Origin: Rhodobacter sp.
Lineage (GTDB): Bacteria; Pseudomonadota; Alphaproteobacteria; Rhodobacterales; Rhodobacteraceae
Assembly: GCA_013824055.1 (NCBI GenBank)
Contig: PNNE01000132.1
Span: 1 to 15,972, forward strand
DNA: 15,972 nt
Direction: 5' to 3'
Position numbers and translations under genes: made by a program. How positions within the stretch are numbered: position 1 is the stretch's first letter; every line of letters begins with the position of its first letter. The notes under the pieces were generated by a model, which had not been told where the DNA came from, made no database searches, and saw only the letters and a list, made by a program, of their open reading frames with translations. This document shows positions 1 through 7,250 of this stretch, piece by piece.

Positions 1-1
1 A

Positions 2-307
2 ACCGGCAATGACCGGCTGGAGGGCGGGGAGGGAGACGACTGGCTTGCGGGCCGGGCCGGTGCCGATACCTTTGTCTTCTCGCTTGGGGCGGATGTGGTG
101 GCTGACTTCCGCGACATGGAGGACAAGATCGTCCTTGACCGGGCGCTGTGGGCGGGGTCGGGGGGGGTGCCCTCGGTTGCCAGTATCCTATCCGGCGCCA
201 GAGTGACCGACGCCGGGTTGCATTTCGATTTCGGCAATGGGAATACTCTGGACATTCACGGAATTTTCAACGCAAACCTGCTTTCGGACGACATTCTGTT
301 CATGTGA
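2..307 (+). CDS. RTX calcium-binding repeat protein, C-terminal fragment
   Basis: This is the 3' end of a reading frame that enters from outside the window and stops at a TGA at 305-307. About 101 residues are visible. The first part contains glycine/aspartate-rich nonapeptide-type sequence (GGEGDDWLAG, then RAGADTFVF), which is the hallmark of hemolysin-type calcium-binding RTX repeats. It leads into the usual serralysin-like C-terminal tail (VADFRDMEDKIVL), and the protein ends in a hydrophobic DDILFM. Proteins of this family are normally exported by a type I (ABC/MFP/TolC) system that reads an uncleaved C-terminal signal, and the repeats fold as a Ca2+-bound beta-roll. The N-terminal functional domain lies outside the window, so protease, lipase, adhesin or structural roles cannot be told apart. 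The gap to galE is only 15 bp, so the two may be co-transcribed. I see no link to the catabolic genes. Confidence 0.82.
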   Translation, partial: TGNDRLEGGEGDDWLAGRAGADTFVFSLGADVVADFRDMEDKIVLDRALWAGSGGVPSVASILSGARVTDAGLHFDFGNGNTLDIHGIFNANLLSDDILFM

Positions 308-322
308 GGCGCGGCGGGTTCG

Positions 323-1309
323 ATGGCGATCAGGGTGCTGGTGACAGGCGGCGCAGGGTATATCGGGTCGCACGCCTGCAAGGCTCTGGCGCGGGCCGGG
401 TTCGAACCGGTGGTCTTCGACAATCTTTCGACGGGATGGAGGGGCGCGGTCAAATGGGGGCCTCTGGTGCAGGGCGACCTGATGGACCGGGCCAGCATCG
501 ATGCCGCTCTGGCCGAGTATCGCCCGGAAGCCGTCATGCACTTTGCGGCGCTGTCGCTGGTGGGCGAATCGATGCAGGACCCCGGTCGGTACTGGCGGGT
601 CAACGTGGGCGGGGCGCTGAACCTGCTGGAGGCTTGCGCGGCGGCTGGGGTGCGGAGCTTTGTCTTCTCGTCGACCTGCGCGACCTATGGCGACCAGGAC
701 GGGGTACTGCTGACCGAAGCGACGCCGCAGCGGCCGATCAATGCCTATGGCGGGTCGAAGCTTGCAATTGAACAAATGCTGCGTGATTTCGGAGTTTCAG
801 CCGGAATTTCCCACGTGATCTTTCGATATTTCAACGTTTCCGGGGCGGACCCCGAGGGCGATGCGGGCGAGCAGCACGTGCCCGAGACGCACCTTATCCC
901 GCTGATGCTGGATGCGGTGGCGGGCAAGCGGCCGGCCCTGACGGTGTTCGGGACCGACTATCCGACATCGGACGGGACCTGTGTGCGGGATTACGTGCAT
1001 GTCTCGGACCTGGCAGATGCGCATGTGCTGGGGCTGCGGCGGCTGCTGGACGGCAAGGGCAACGGTGTCTTCTGTCTGGGAACGGGCCGCGGGTTCTCGG
1101 TGCGTGAAGTGATCGATGCCAGCCGGATGGTCACGAACCGGGAGGTGCCGGTGGTGATCGGCGACCGGCGCCCGGGGGATGCGGCGGCGCTGGTCTCATC
1201 CTCGACCCATGCGATTCAGGAACTGGGGTGGGAGCCGCAGCGGTCAACCCTGCGGCAGATGATCGGCGATGCCTGGGCCTGGGCGCAGAAACCTGGGTTC
1301 GACGCGTAG
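323..1309 (+). CDS. galE: UDP-glucose 4-epimerase
   Basis: This 328-residue protein is the size of standard GalE. It interconverts UDP-glucose and UDP-galactose in the cytoplasm using tightly bound NAD, and so supplies galactosyl units for surface polysaccharide or lipopolysaccharide. The N-terminus carries the Rossmann motif TGGAGYIGS (residues 8-16). The extended-SDR catalytic set is present: the SST segment (116-118, T118 at the usual Ser/Thr position), and Tyr142 and Lys146 in the YGGSK motif. The FRYFNVSGADP segment and the DGTCVRDYVHVSDLADAH segment are typical of GalE substrate-binding regions. The ATG at 323 starts directly at the Rossmann strand. Its ribosome binding site is weak, which fits read-through from the upstream RTX gene. 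The stop TAG (1307-1309) directly abuts the stop of the convergent gene at 1310. A related UDP-sugar epimerase activity is possible but less likely. Confidence 0.93.
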   Translation: MAIRVLVTGGAGYIGSHACKALARAGFEPVVFDNLSTGWRGAVKWGPLVQGDLMDRASIDAALAEYRPEAVMHFAALSLVGESMQDPGRYWRVNVGGALNLLEACAAAGVRSFVFSSTCATYGDQDGVLLTEATPQRPINAYGGSKLAIEQMLRDFGVSAGISHVIFRYFNVSGADPEGDAGEQHVPETHLIPLMLDAVAGKRPALTVFGTDYPTSDGTCVRDYVHVSDLADAHVLGLRRLLDGKGNGVFCLGTGRGFSVREVIDASRMVTNREVPVVIGDRRPGDAAALVSSSTHAIQELGWEPQRSTLRQMIGDAWAWAQKPGFDA

Positions 1310-2413
1310 TCAGAGGTCCAGGTCCAGTGCCGGCTTGGGCTTTTGCGCCCCCGGCATGCCAATGCCAAGCCAGCCGCCGCGCAGCGGCAATGTCCGCTCG
1401 GCCCCCCAGTCTCCGGTGACGGTAAGCAGGTCGCCCTCCAGCATCACGCCCGCGACCGACTGGCCGGAGGGCCATCGGATGGCGCCGATCACGTGGCGGA
1501 TGTCGACGGTGCCCTGCGGATCCAGCGTCATCTGTCCGGGCTGGCCGGCGGCGGTCAGTGGATCGGGGGTCTCACGCGACGACAGGCCCAGCATGGAGAG
1601 CGCCGCGCCTTCCTCGACGCCGAGACAGCCCTTGTGGCGGCCATTCCAGGGGGCATGGTCGCGGCCACCGTTGGAATGCCAGAGCATGGTCATCGGCAGC
1701 TGCGCCGGGTTGCGCAGCGACAGGAAGAGGTCGCCCTCGGCCGGTCGGACGACAGCGGTCCAGCCAAGGCGCGAGGCGGGGTCCTCGATCCCGGCGACGA
1801 AATCCTCGTGGGCGTCCCCCCAGGGATAGCGGTGCAGGTTGACCGTGCTGCCGTCGGCGGCGGGGAAGTCGGCGGCGTCCTCGGCGCGGCGGGGATAGGC
1901 GAGGCGCGAGCGGCCGTGGCTGGTCTCGAGCGGTTCGGCAAGCGTCTCCCACCAGCGCTTGCGCGAGAAGGAGAGTCTGCCACCGTTCGGCAGCGCGACC
2001 ATCGCGTGGTTGGCCACGGGAAGCGATCCGGTCCCGCCGATGAACAGGTGGCGCTGGTAGACGAAAGGGTGGCCGTCCTGCACCGACAGCTCCTTGATGA
2101 CGGTCGCGCCCTGAACGGCCCTGTCCAGGACAGCGCGAAGGGTGCCGGGCATGGCGGGCACGACGCGCCAGCCGCCATTGGCCGGATGGCCGTGGAGCCC
2201 GTCGGCACTGGGGCCGAAGGGGGCGGCGAGGAAGTCCCCGGCCAGCCAGGCCTGGTGTGGTGGGGCACCGGCCGGAACCTCGGATGCGGACCAGGGGGCC
2301 CGGTGCAGGGGGGCGATCGTGGCGCCTTCGTCGGTGACTTCCATGTGTTGCAGGACGCCTCCAAGCGGGGAGAAGTCGATGCGGATGCCGTGGGCGCTGA
2401 GGCTCTGGGTCAT
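1310..2413 (-). CDS. Galactose-mutarotase-like (aldose 1-epimerase superfamily) protein of unknown substrate
   Basis: A 367-residue soluble protein with no signal peptide or membrane segment. It shows features reminiscent of the aldose 1-epimerase/mutarotase-like beta-sandwich: a GLHGHPANGGW segment (about 72-82) and an acidic-residue-containing stretch around WHSNGGRDHAPW...GCLGVEE (about 245-268), where mutarotases keep their catalytic and sugar-binding residues. Overall similarity that I can judge by eye is modest, so the fold call is tentative and the substrate unknown. The ATG at 2411-2413 is preceded by two copies of an AAGGAGGGG-type ribosome binding site, from a 14-bp tandem duplication. 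It lies 69 bp downstream of the thiolase on the same strand, so it may be the distal gene of that transcript. It also meets galE tail to tail with no gap, which would suit a sugar-related role. It could equally be an unrelated carbohydrate-binding protein. Confidence 0.5.
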   Translation of the reverse strand: MTQSLSAHGIRIDFSPLGGVLQHMEVTDEGATIAPLHRAPWSASEVPAGAPPHQAWLAGDFLAAPFGPSADGLHGHPANGGWRVVPAMPGTLRAVLDRAVQGATVIKELSVQDGHPFVYQRHLFIGGTGSLPVANHAMVALPNGGRLSFSRKRWWETLAEPLETSHGRSRLAYPRRAEDAADFPAADGSTVNLHRYPWGDAHEDFVAGIEDPASRLGWTAVVRPAEGDLFLSLRNPAQLPMTMLWHSNGGRDHAPWNGRHKGCLGVEEGAALSMLGLSSRETPDPLTAAGQPGQMTLDPQGTVDIRHVIGAIRWPSGQSVAGVMLEGDLLTVTGDWGAERTLPLRGGWLGIGMPGAQKPKPALDLDL

Positions 2414-2414
2414 T

Positions 2415-2448
2415 GGTGGCCCCTCCTTCGTGGCCCCTCCTTCGTGGC
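2415..2448 (-). repeat. 14-bp tandem duplication carrying two Shine-Dalgarno copies
   Basis: GTGGCCCCTCCTTC occurs twice back to back (2416-2429 and 2430-2443), followed by a partial third copy (GTGGC, 2444-2448). On the minus strand each copy reads GAAGGAGGGGCCAC, so the mutarotase-like gene has two strong AAGGAGG sites. The proximal one sits about 8-9 nt before the ATG, which is ideal spacing. The distal one is a further 14 nt upstream. This looks like a slippage duplication. Whether the second site matters for translation is not known. Confidence 0.8.
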
Positions 2449-2482
2449 GCAGGCTAGCCGCTGGCCCGGCCCGGACGCAAGG

Positions 2483-3658
2483 TCAGGCGGGCAGCAACTC
2501 CAGCGCGACGCCCTGGCCGACGCCGACGCAAAGCGAGACCAGGGCCGAGCGCGCCCCGGTCTCGGCCAGGCGGCGGGCAGCGGTGCCAGCCAGGCGGGCA
2601 CCCGACATGCCCAGAGGGTGGCCCATCGCGATGGCGCCGCCACAGGCGTTCAGGCGCGGGTCGTCGTCGGTCAGGCCCCAGGCGCGGGTGCAGGCCAGGA
2701 CCTGGGCGGCGAAGGCTTCGTTCAGCTCGATGATCTGATGGTCCTGCGCGGCGCGTCCGGTGCGGTCGGTCAGGCGGCGGGCGGCTGTCACGGGCCCAAT
2801 CCCCATGACCCGGGGTTCAACCGCGCCCGACGCGGCGGCACCGATGCGGGCCAGGGGACAAAGGCCGTACCGGCGGACGGCGGCAGAGGAGGCGAGGAGG
2901 ACCGCAGCGGCCCCGTCGTTGACGCCAGAGGCGTTCCCGGCGGTCACGGTGCCGGGGGTGCGGAACGGGGTGGGAAGGGCGGCCAGTCTCTCCAGCGTGG
3001 TCGGCCGGGGATGTTCGTCGGCAGAGACGATGCTGTCGGCCTTCCGGCCCTGGATGGCGATCGGCAGGATGTCCGCGGCGTGCCATTCGGCGTCGTAGCG
3101 CGACTGCGAAAGCAGAGCATAGCGGTCCTGGTCCAGACGGCTGATCCCGTGCTCGGCGGCAAGGTTCTCGGCGGTTTCGGGCATGGAGTCGGTGCCCCAG
3201 GTCTGCGCCATCCGGGGGTGGATGAAACGCCAGCCGATGGTGGTGTCGAAAATCTCGGGCCCGCGGGCAAAGGGGGTCTCGGCCTTGGACATCACGAAGG
3301 GCGCGCGGGACATGCTTTCGACGCCGCCTGCGATGATGACATCCGCTGCCCCGTCGCGGATGGTGCGGGCGGCAAGGATCACCGCATCAAGGCCCGAGGC
3401 GCAGAGGCGGTTCACCGTCAGCGCCGGAACCGTGGGACCAAGGCGGGACAGCAGGACGGCCATCCGGGCGACATTGCGGTTGTCCTCGCCCGCCTGGTTG
3501 GCGCAGCCGAAGATCACTTCATCGACGGCAAGATCCTGCAGATCAAGCAGGCCGTCGATGACCCGGGCGGCCAGGTCGTCGGGGCGGACCTGGGCCAGCG
3601 CGCCGGCGTAGCGGCCGATCGGGGTCCGGCGGTGGGCACAGAGGAAAACCTCGGTCAT
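2483..3658 (-). CDS. pcaF: Beta-ketoadipyl-CoA / 3-oxoacyl-CoA thiolase (PcaF/PaaJ type)
   Basis: A 391-residue thiolase, the usual length. It catalyses CoA-dependent cleavage of a 3-oxoacyl-CoA. The closest style is PcaF/PaaJ, which splits 3-oxoadipyl-CoA into succinyl-CoA and acetyl-CoA. Evidence for that subgroup is the N-terminus (RRTPIGRYAGALAQVRPDDLAA), the GCANQAGEDNRNVARMA block (51-67) and the RLCASGLDAV nucleophile site with Cys86. The GGVESMSRAPFVM loop, NEAFA (313-317), His347 in GHPLGMSGAR and Cys377 complete the catalytic set. The ATG at 3656-3658 has a GGAG five bases upstream and overlaps the stop of the upstream dehydrogenase gene by 4 bp, so the pair is translationally coupled. 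The frame stays open for another 67 codons upstream, but that stretch is the dehydrogenase gene in another frame. In this context the thiolase would give the final cleavage of the aryl-CoA pathway. A general acetyl-CoA acetyltransferase is the alternative. Confidence 0.88.
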   Translation of the reverse strand: MTEVFLCAHRRTPIGRYAGALAQVRPDDLAARVIDGLLDLQDLAVDEVIFGCANQAGEDNRNVARMAVLLSRLGPTVPALTVNRLCASGLDAVILAARTIRDGAADVIIAGGVESMSRAPFVMSKAETPFARGPEIFDTTIGWRFIHPRMAQTWGTDSMPETAENLAAEHGISRLDQDRYALLSQSRYDAEWHAADILPIAIQGRKADSIVSADEHPRPTTLERLAALPTPFRTPGTVTAGNASGVNDGAAAVLLASSAAVRRYGLCPLARIGAAASGAVEPRVMGIGPVTAARRLTDRTGRAAQDHQIIELNEAFAAQVLACTRAWGLTDDDPRLNACGGAIAMGHPLGMSGARLAGTAARRLAETGARSALVSLCVGVGQGVALELLPA

Positions 3659-4806
3659 GCAGTCTCCAGCCCCGGTGCGGGGTCGTAGCGCGGTTTCAGG
3701 ACATCCGGCGCGGCGGCGCGAAGGCGGGCGAGTTCCTGCAGAATGGCGCTGCGGCCGTGACGGGCAAGGGTCTCGAACGGCCCATGCGGAAAGTTGAGGC
3801 CCAGCCGCATGGCGGTGTCGATCCCTTCGGGCGTGGTGCCGCCCTCGGAAAGCAGCCAATGCGCTTCGTTGACCAGCGCGGCCTCGATGCGCAGCGCGAT
3901 GGTCCGGGCATCGGACGGAGCAGCGGCAGGCGGGTCGGGAAAGACGAAGCCGCGCCCGGTCTTGCGTCCCAGGTTTCCGCTGGCGACCTGGGCCTTCAGC
4001 GCGGGAAAGACGTGGTAGCGCGGATGGCCCTGCATCGCCGTGTGCATCCCTTCGGTCGCGGCCAGGTTGATGTCGGCGCCGACAAGGTCGATCAGCGCGA
4101 AGGGGCCAAGCCGGTAGCCCGCGGCGGTCATGGCGGCGTCGATTTCGCCGGGACCGCGGCCTTCGGCCAGCAGGGCCAGCGCCTCGCCGTAATAGGGCCG
4201 GGCGCAGCGGTTGACGATAAAGCCCGGGCGGTCGGGACAGCGGATGACGGTCTTGCCCGCAGCCTCGGTCCAGGTCCCGGCACGGGCGATGACGTCACCA
4301 GCGGTCGTGGCGTGGGGCGCCAGCTCTACCAGCTTCATCGCGGGGGGCGGGTTGAAGAAGTGCAGCGCAAGTACGCGCGCCGGGTGCCGCAGACCCCGGG
4401 CGATCCCGTGGATTGGCAGAGACGAGGTATTGGTGGCCAGGATGGCGTCCGGCGCGACGATCTTCTCAAGGCAGGCGAAGAGGGTCTGCTTGGCGTCCAG
4501 CTTCTCGACGATGGCCTCGATGACCAGCTGGCAGGGGGCCAGCGCCGGAAGGTCGTCAGCCACGGTCAGGCAGCCAAGCGCACGGTCGCGCTCTGCCTGG
4601 GTCAGTTTTCCGGCGGCAACGCGGGATTGCAGGGCCGCGGTCAGCCGGTCGCGGGCGCTGTCACGCGCCGGAGCGTGGGCGTCGGTGGCAATCACCGGAA
4701 AACCGGCCTGCGCATAGACCTGCACAATGCCAAGGCCCATTGTCCCAAGGCCGACTACTCCGATCGTGGGCCCGATTGTGGGCCCGATTGTGGGCAGATC
4801 ATCCAT
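3655..4806 (-). CDS. 3-hydroxyacyl-CoA dehydrogenase (PaaH/FadB-like)
   Basis: A 383-residue NAD-dependent dehydrogenase that oxidises a 3-hydroxyacyl-CoA to the 3-oxoacyl-CoA used by the downstream thiolase. The N-terminal Rossmann domain starts with VVGLGTMGLGI (17-27). The family signatures ATNTSSL (124-130) and HFFNPPPAMKLVEL (149-162) are present, with His149 as the catalytic base and Glu161 as its partner. The C-terminal half contains the 3HCDH dimerisation domain (RPGFIVNR, then YRLGPFALIDLVGADIN) and a second, shorter copy near the end (LGLNFPHGPFETL). I chose the ATG at 4804-4806 because GGAAGG lies six bases upstream on the minus strand. An in-frame ATG at 4863 would add 19 unrelated residues. 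The N-terminus has an odd TIGP TIGP TIG expansion before the Rossmann strand, from a 12-bp DNA repeat. The gene heads the minus-strand unit, divergent from the flavoprotein operon. Paralogues act in phenylacetate and fatty-acid oxidation. Confidence 0.88.
   Translation of the reverse strand: MDDLPTIGPTIGPTIGVVGLGTMGLGIVQVYAQAGFPVIATDAHAPARDSARDRLTAALQSRVAAGKLTQAERDRALGCLTVADDLPALAPCQLVIEAIVEKLDAKQTLFACLEKIVAPDAILATNTSSLPIHGIARGLRHPARVLALHFFNPPPAMKLVELAPHATTAGDVIARAGTWTEAAGKTVIRCPDRPGFIVNRCARPYYGEALALLAEGRGPGEIDAAMTAAGYRLGPFALIDLVGADINLAATEGMHTAMQGHPRYHVFPALKAQVASGNLGRKTGRGFVFPDPPAAAPSDARTIALRIEAALVNEAHWLLSEGGTTPEGIDTAMRLGLNFPHGPFETLARHGRSAILQELARLRAAAPDVLKPRYDPAPGLETA
4761..4796 (-). repeat. 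12-bp tandem repeat (x3) inside the dehydrogenase N-terminus
   Basis: CGATCGTGGGCC, CGATTGTGGGCC and CGATTGTGGGCA lie in exact tandem at 4761-4772, 4773-4784 and 4785-4796. On the minus strand they encode three PTIG units just before the first Rossmann beta-strand of the 3-hydroxyacyl-CoA dehydrogenase. The unit is a whole number of codons, so gain or loss of copies keeps the frame. It looks like a replication-slippage expansion of the native PTIGVVGLG start. Confidence 0.85.
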
Positions 4807-4814
4807 TCCAGACC

Positions 4815-4852
4815 TTCCGGGCCAAAGATTCCGGGCCAATCCTTCCGGGTCA
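4815..4852. repeat. Three direct repeats of TTCCGGG(C/T)CA at 14-bp period
   Basis: TTCCGGGCCA begins at 4815 and 4829, and TTCCGGGTCA at 4843, giving an exact 14-bp spacing. The array lies just upstream of the dehydrogenase ATG on the minus strand and overlaps its GGAAGG ribosome binding site. It therefore sits in the probable 5' untranslated region of that gene. It could be a regulator-binding direct-repeat array on one face of the helix or a slippage product. No function can be assigned from the sequence. Confidence 0.7.
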
Positions 4853-4881
4853 GCTGCCCGCATCCTGCACCAGCCAACCGG

Positions 4882-4913
4882 AATTTCAAGCTGGAAACTT
4901 CAAGCTTGAAATT
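4882..4913. promoter_or_regulatory. Tandem palindromic operator candidate between divergent catabolic units
   Basis: Two 14-bp palindromes lie head to tail: TTTCAAGCTGGAAA (4884-4897, one mismatched pair) and CTTCAAGCTTGAAA (4898-4911), the latter holding a perfect 12-bp palindrome TTCAAGCTTGAA (4899-4910). AATTTCAAGC (4882-4891) and GCTTGAAATT (4904-4913) also form an outer 10-bp inverted repeat. The segment is clearly AT-richer than its surroundings and lies between the divergent starts at 4806 and 4965. Each outer half reads TTGAAA outward. On the minus strand it could act as a -35 with a weak CAGGAT -10 at 4867-4862. On the + strand no convincing -10 is seen. The dimensions suit a MarR-type dimer, and a MarR gene lies in the operon at 7981, so autoregulation of both units is the simplest reading. 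This is inference. Confidence 0.6.
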
Positions 4914-4964
4914 ATTCGGGGCGGGTGGCAGGCTTGGCGCGAACAGGGACTCGAGGAGGGTCAG

Positions 4965-7250
4965 GTGAAGGTTCTTTGCCTTGGTGGCGGGCCGGCGGGC
5001 CTGTATTTCGCGATCTCGATGAAGCTGCGCAACCCCTCGCACGAAGTGACGGTGCTGGAGCGGAACCGGGCGAACGACACGTTCGGCTGGGGCGTGGTGC
5101 TGTCCGATGACGCGCTGGGGCGGATGCAGAAGAACGACCCCCAGTCGACCGAGGCGATCCGGTCCAGCTTTGCCTACTGGGACGACATCGCGGTGATCCA
5201 CGACGGGGTCCGCACCGTGTCGGGCGGGCACGGCTTTGCCGGGATCGGGCGCAAGACGCTGCTGATCCTTTTGCAGGCCAGGGCGCGCGAGCTTGGGGTC
5301 GACCTGCAGTTCGAGACCGAGTTCCGCACCGCCGAGGACTACCGCAAGGACTATGACCTGGTGGTGGCGACCGACGGCATCAACTCGCTGGTCCGGCGCG
5401 AATATGCCGAGGTGTTCCAGCCCGACATCGACACCCGGCTGTGCAAGTTCGTCTGGCTGGGCACCAAGGCCAAGTTCGACGACGCCTTCACCTTCATCTT
5501 CGAGCGCACCGCACATGGCTGGGTCTGGGCCCATGTCTACCAGTTCGACGCCGAAACCGCGACCTTCATCGTGGAATGTCTGCCCGAGACCTGGGATGCC
5601 TGGGGCTTTGCCGACATGACCAAGGAGGAAACGGTCGAGACCTGCCGCAGGATCTTTGCGGCGCATCTGGGCGGGCACGCGCTGATGTCCAACGCCGCCC
5701 ACCTGCGCGGGTCGGCGGTCTGGATGCAGTTCCCCCGGGTGATCTGTCAGCGCTGGTATCACGAGAACGTCGTGCTGATGGGCGATGCGGCGGCGACGGG
5801 ACATTTCTCGATCGGGTCCGGCACAAGGCTGGCGATGGATTCGGCCATCGCTCTGGCGGACTACCTGCACTCCGAGCCGACGCTGGAGGGCGCTTTCCAG
5901 CGTTATCAGGACGAACGCCGGGTCGAGGTCCTGCGCCTGCAATCGGCGGCGCGCAACAGCCTGGAATGGTTCGAGCGGGTCGAGCGCTATCTGGACATGG
6001 CGCCGATGCAGTTCGCCTATTCGCTGTTGACGCGCAGCCAGCGGATCAGCCACGAGAACCTGCGCCTGCGCGATCCCGATTGGCTGCGCAAGGCCGAGGA
6101 CTGGTTCCAGGCCCAGGCGGGTGGTCAGGCGGGGCGGCAACCGATGTTCGCGCCGTTCCAGTTGCGGGACATGCGGCTGGAGAACCGGATCGTCGTCAGC
6201 CCGATGGCGCAGTACAAGGCTGTCGACGGCTGCCCGACCGATTGGCACTTCGTCCACTATGCCGAGCGTGCGAAGGGCGGGGCGGGGCTGGTCTATGTCG
6301 AGATGACCTGCGTGTCGCCCGAGGGTCGCATCACGCCCGGCTGTCCGGGGCTTTACGCCCCCGAGCACGAGGTGGCCTGGAAACGGCTGGCCGATTTCGT
6401 CCATGCCGAGACGCGGGCCAAGCTCTGCTGCCAGATCGGACATTCGGGGCGCAAGGGCAGCACCCAACTGGGCTGGGAGGAAGGGGATGCGCCCCTGGCC
6501 AGCGGCAACTGGGAGGTGATGAGCGCCAGCGCGATCCCCTGGAGCGGCCGGAACCCCATCCCGCGCGCGATGACACGGGCCGACATGGACCGGGTGCGCG
6601 ACCAGTTCGTCGCCTCGACCCGGATGGCGATGCGCGCCGGGTTTGACATGATCGAACTTCATGCGGCGCACGGCTATCTGATTTCGTCGTTCATAAGCCC
6701 CAAATCGAACATCCGCACCGATGACTACGGCGGCAGCCTGGAGAACCGGATGCGCTGGCCTCTGGAGGTGTTTCGCGCGATGCGGGCGGCCTGGCCGGCA
6801 GAGAAGCCGATGTCGGTGCGCATCTCGGCAAGCGACTGGGTGGGCGACGCAGGGGTGACACCGGATGAGGCGGTGGAGATCGCCAAGGCCTTCGCGGCGG
6901 CGGGGGCCGACATCATCGACGTCAGCGCCGGGCAGACCAGCACTGACGCCAAGCCGGTCTATGGCCGGATGTTCCAGACTCCGTTCAGCGACCGCATCCG
7001 CAACGAAGCGAACCTGGCGACCATCGCGGTCGGCAACATCACCGAGGCGGATCAGGTCAACGGCATCCTGCTGGCGGGGCGCGCCGACCTGGTGGCGCTT
7101 GCGCGGCCGCATCTGGCCGACCCCTACTGGACGCTGCATGCGGCGGTGCAGGCGGGGGATGACAGGGTCTTCTGGCCGAACCCCTACCTCAACGGCCGCG
7201 ACCAGGCGCTGCGGCTGCAAGCCCGCGCGCAAGAGGCGATCCGGGCATGA
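4965..7250 (+). CDS. 2-aminobenzoyl-CoA monooxygenase/reductase-type fusion flavoprotein (salicylyl-CoA 5-hydroxylase-like)
   Basis: A 761-residue two-domain flavoenzyme. Residues 1 to about 385 form an FAD-dependent aromatic hydroxylase: GGGPAGLYFA (7-16) binds the ADP part of FAD, LVVATDGINS (132-141) is the DG-type motif, and LMGDAAATGHFSIGSG (271-286) is the second FAD motif. Residues from about 393 to the end form an old yellow enzyme-type FMN reductase: PMFAPFQL...NRIVVSPM (393-414), ELHAAHGYL (564-572, His566 and His569) and DDYGGSLENR. The same fusion defines 2-aminobenzoyl-CoA monooxygenase/reductase of Azoarcus evansii, which hydroxylates and then reduces the ring to 2-amino-5-oxocyclohex-1-ene-carboxyl-CoA. 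Salicylyl-CoA 5-hydroxylases share the family. The aryl-CoA ligase and beta-oxidation genes here, and the lack of a gentisate dioxygenase, favour 2-aminobenzoate. The GTG at 4965 has GAGGAGG five bases upstream and starts at the FAD fold. The open frame upstream of it is the control region. Confidence 0.88.
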   Translation: MKVLCLGGGPAGLYFAISMKLRNPSHEVTVLERNRANDTFGWGVVLSDDALGRMQKNDPQSTEAIRSSFAYWDDIAVIHDGVRTVSGGHGFAGIGRKTLLILLQARARELGVDLQFETEFRTAEDYRKDYDLVVATDGINSLVRREYAEVFQPDIDTRLCKFVWLGTKAKFDDAFTFIFERTAHGWVWAHVYQFDAETATFIVECLPETWDAWGFADMTKEETVETCRRIFAAHLGGHALMSNAAHLRGSAVWMQFPRVICQRWYHENVVLMGDAAATGHFSIGSGTRLAMDSAIALADYLHSEPTLEGAFQRYQDERRVEVLRLQSAARNSLEWFERVERYLDMAPMQFAYSLLTRSQRISHENLRLRDPDWLRKAEDWFQAQAGGQAGRQPMFAPFQLRDMRLENRIVVSPMAQYKAVDGCPTDWHFVHYAERAKGGAGLVYVEMTCVSPEGRITPGCPGLYAPEHEVAWKRLADFVHAETRAKLCCQIGHSGRKGSTQLGWEEGDAPLASGNWEVMSASAIPWSGRNPIPRAMTRADMDRVRDQFVASTRMAMRAGFDMIELHAAHGYLISSFISPKSNIRTDDYGGSLENRMRWPLEVFRAMRAAWPAEKPMSVRISASDWVGDAGVTPDEAVEIAKAFAAAGADIIDVSAGQTSTDAKPVYGRMFQTPFSDRIRNEANLATIAVGNITEADQVNGILLAGRADLVALARPHLADPYWTLHAAVQAGDDRVFWPNPYLNGRDQALRLQARAQEAIRA

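Noticed and set aside
1343..3688. 781-codon + strand open frame
   Set aside because: It is antisense to the mutarotase-like gene and the thiolase. The glycine/arginine-rich, low-complexity product is a GC-bias shadow with no recognisable domain.
4740..4964. Upstream extension of the flavoprotein frame by 75 codons
   Set aside because: It would cover the divergent promoter region and the start of the opposite gene. The GTG at 4965 has an excellent ribosome binding site and begins at the FAD-binding strand.
4755..7232. 825-codon minus-strand open frame
   Set aside because: It is antisense to the flavoprotein, which has clear FAD and OYE motifs. The frame is Arg/His/Pro-rich with no family features.
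4965..7250. Salicylyl-CoA 5-hydroxylase as the firm identity of the flavoprotein
   Set aside because: The family match is real, but no gentisate dioxygenase or salicylyl-specific genes are present, while beta-oxidation-type genes are. The aminobenzoyl-CoA reading is preferred, not proved.
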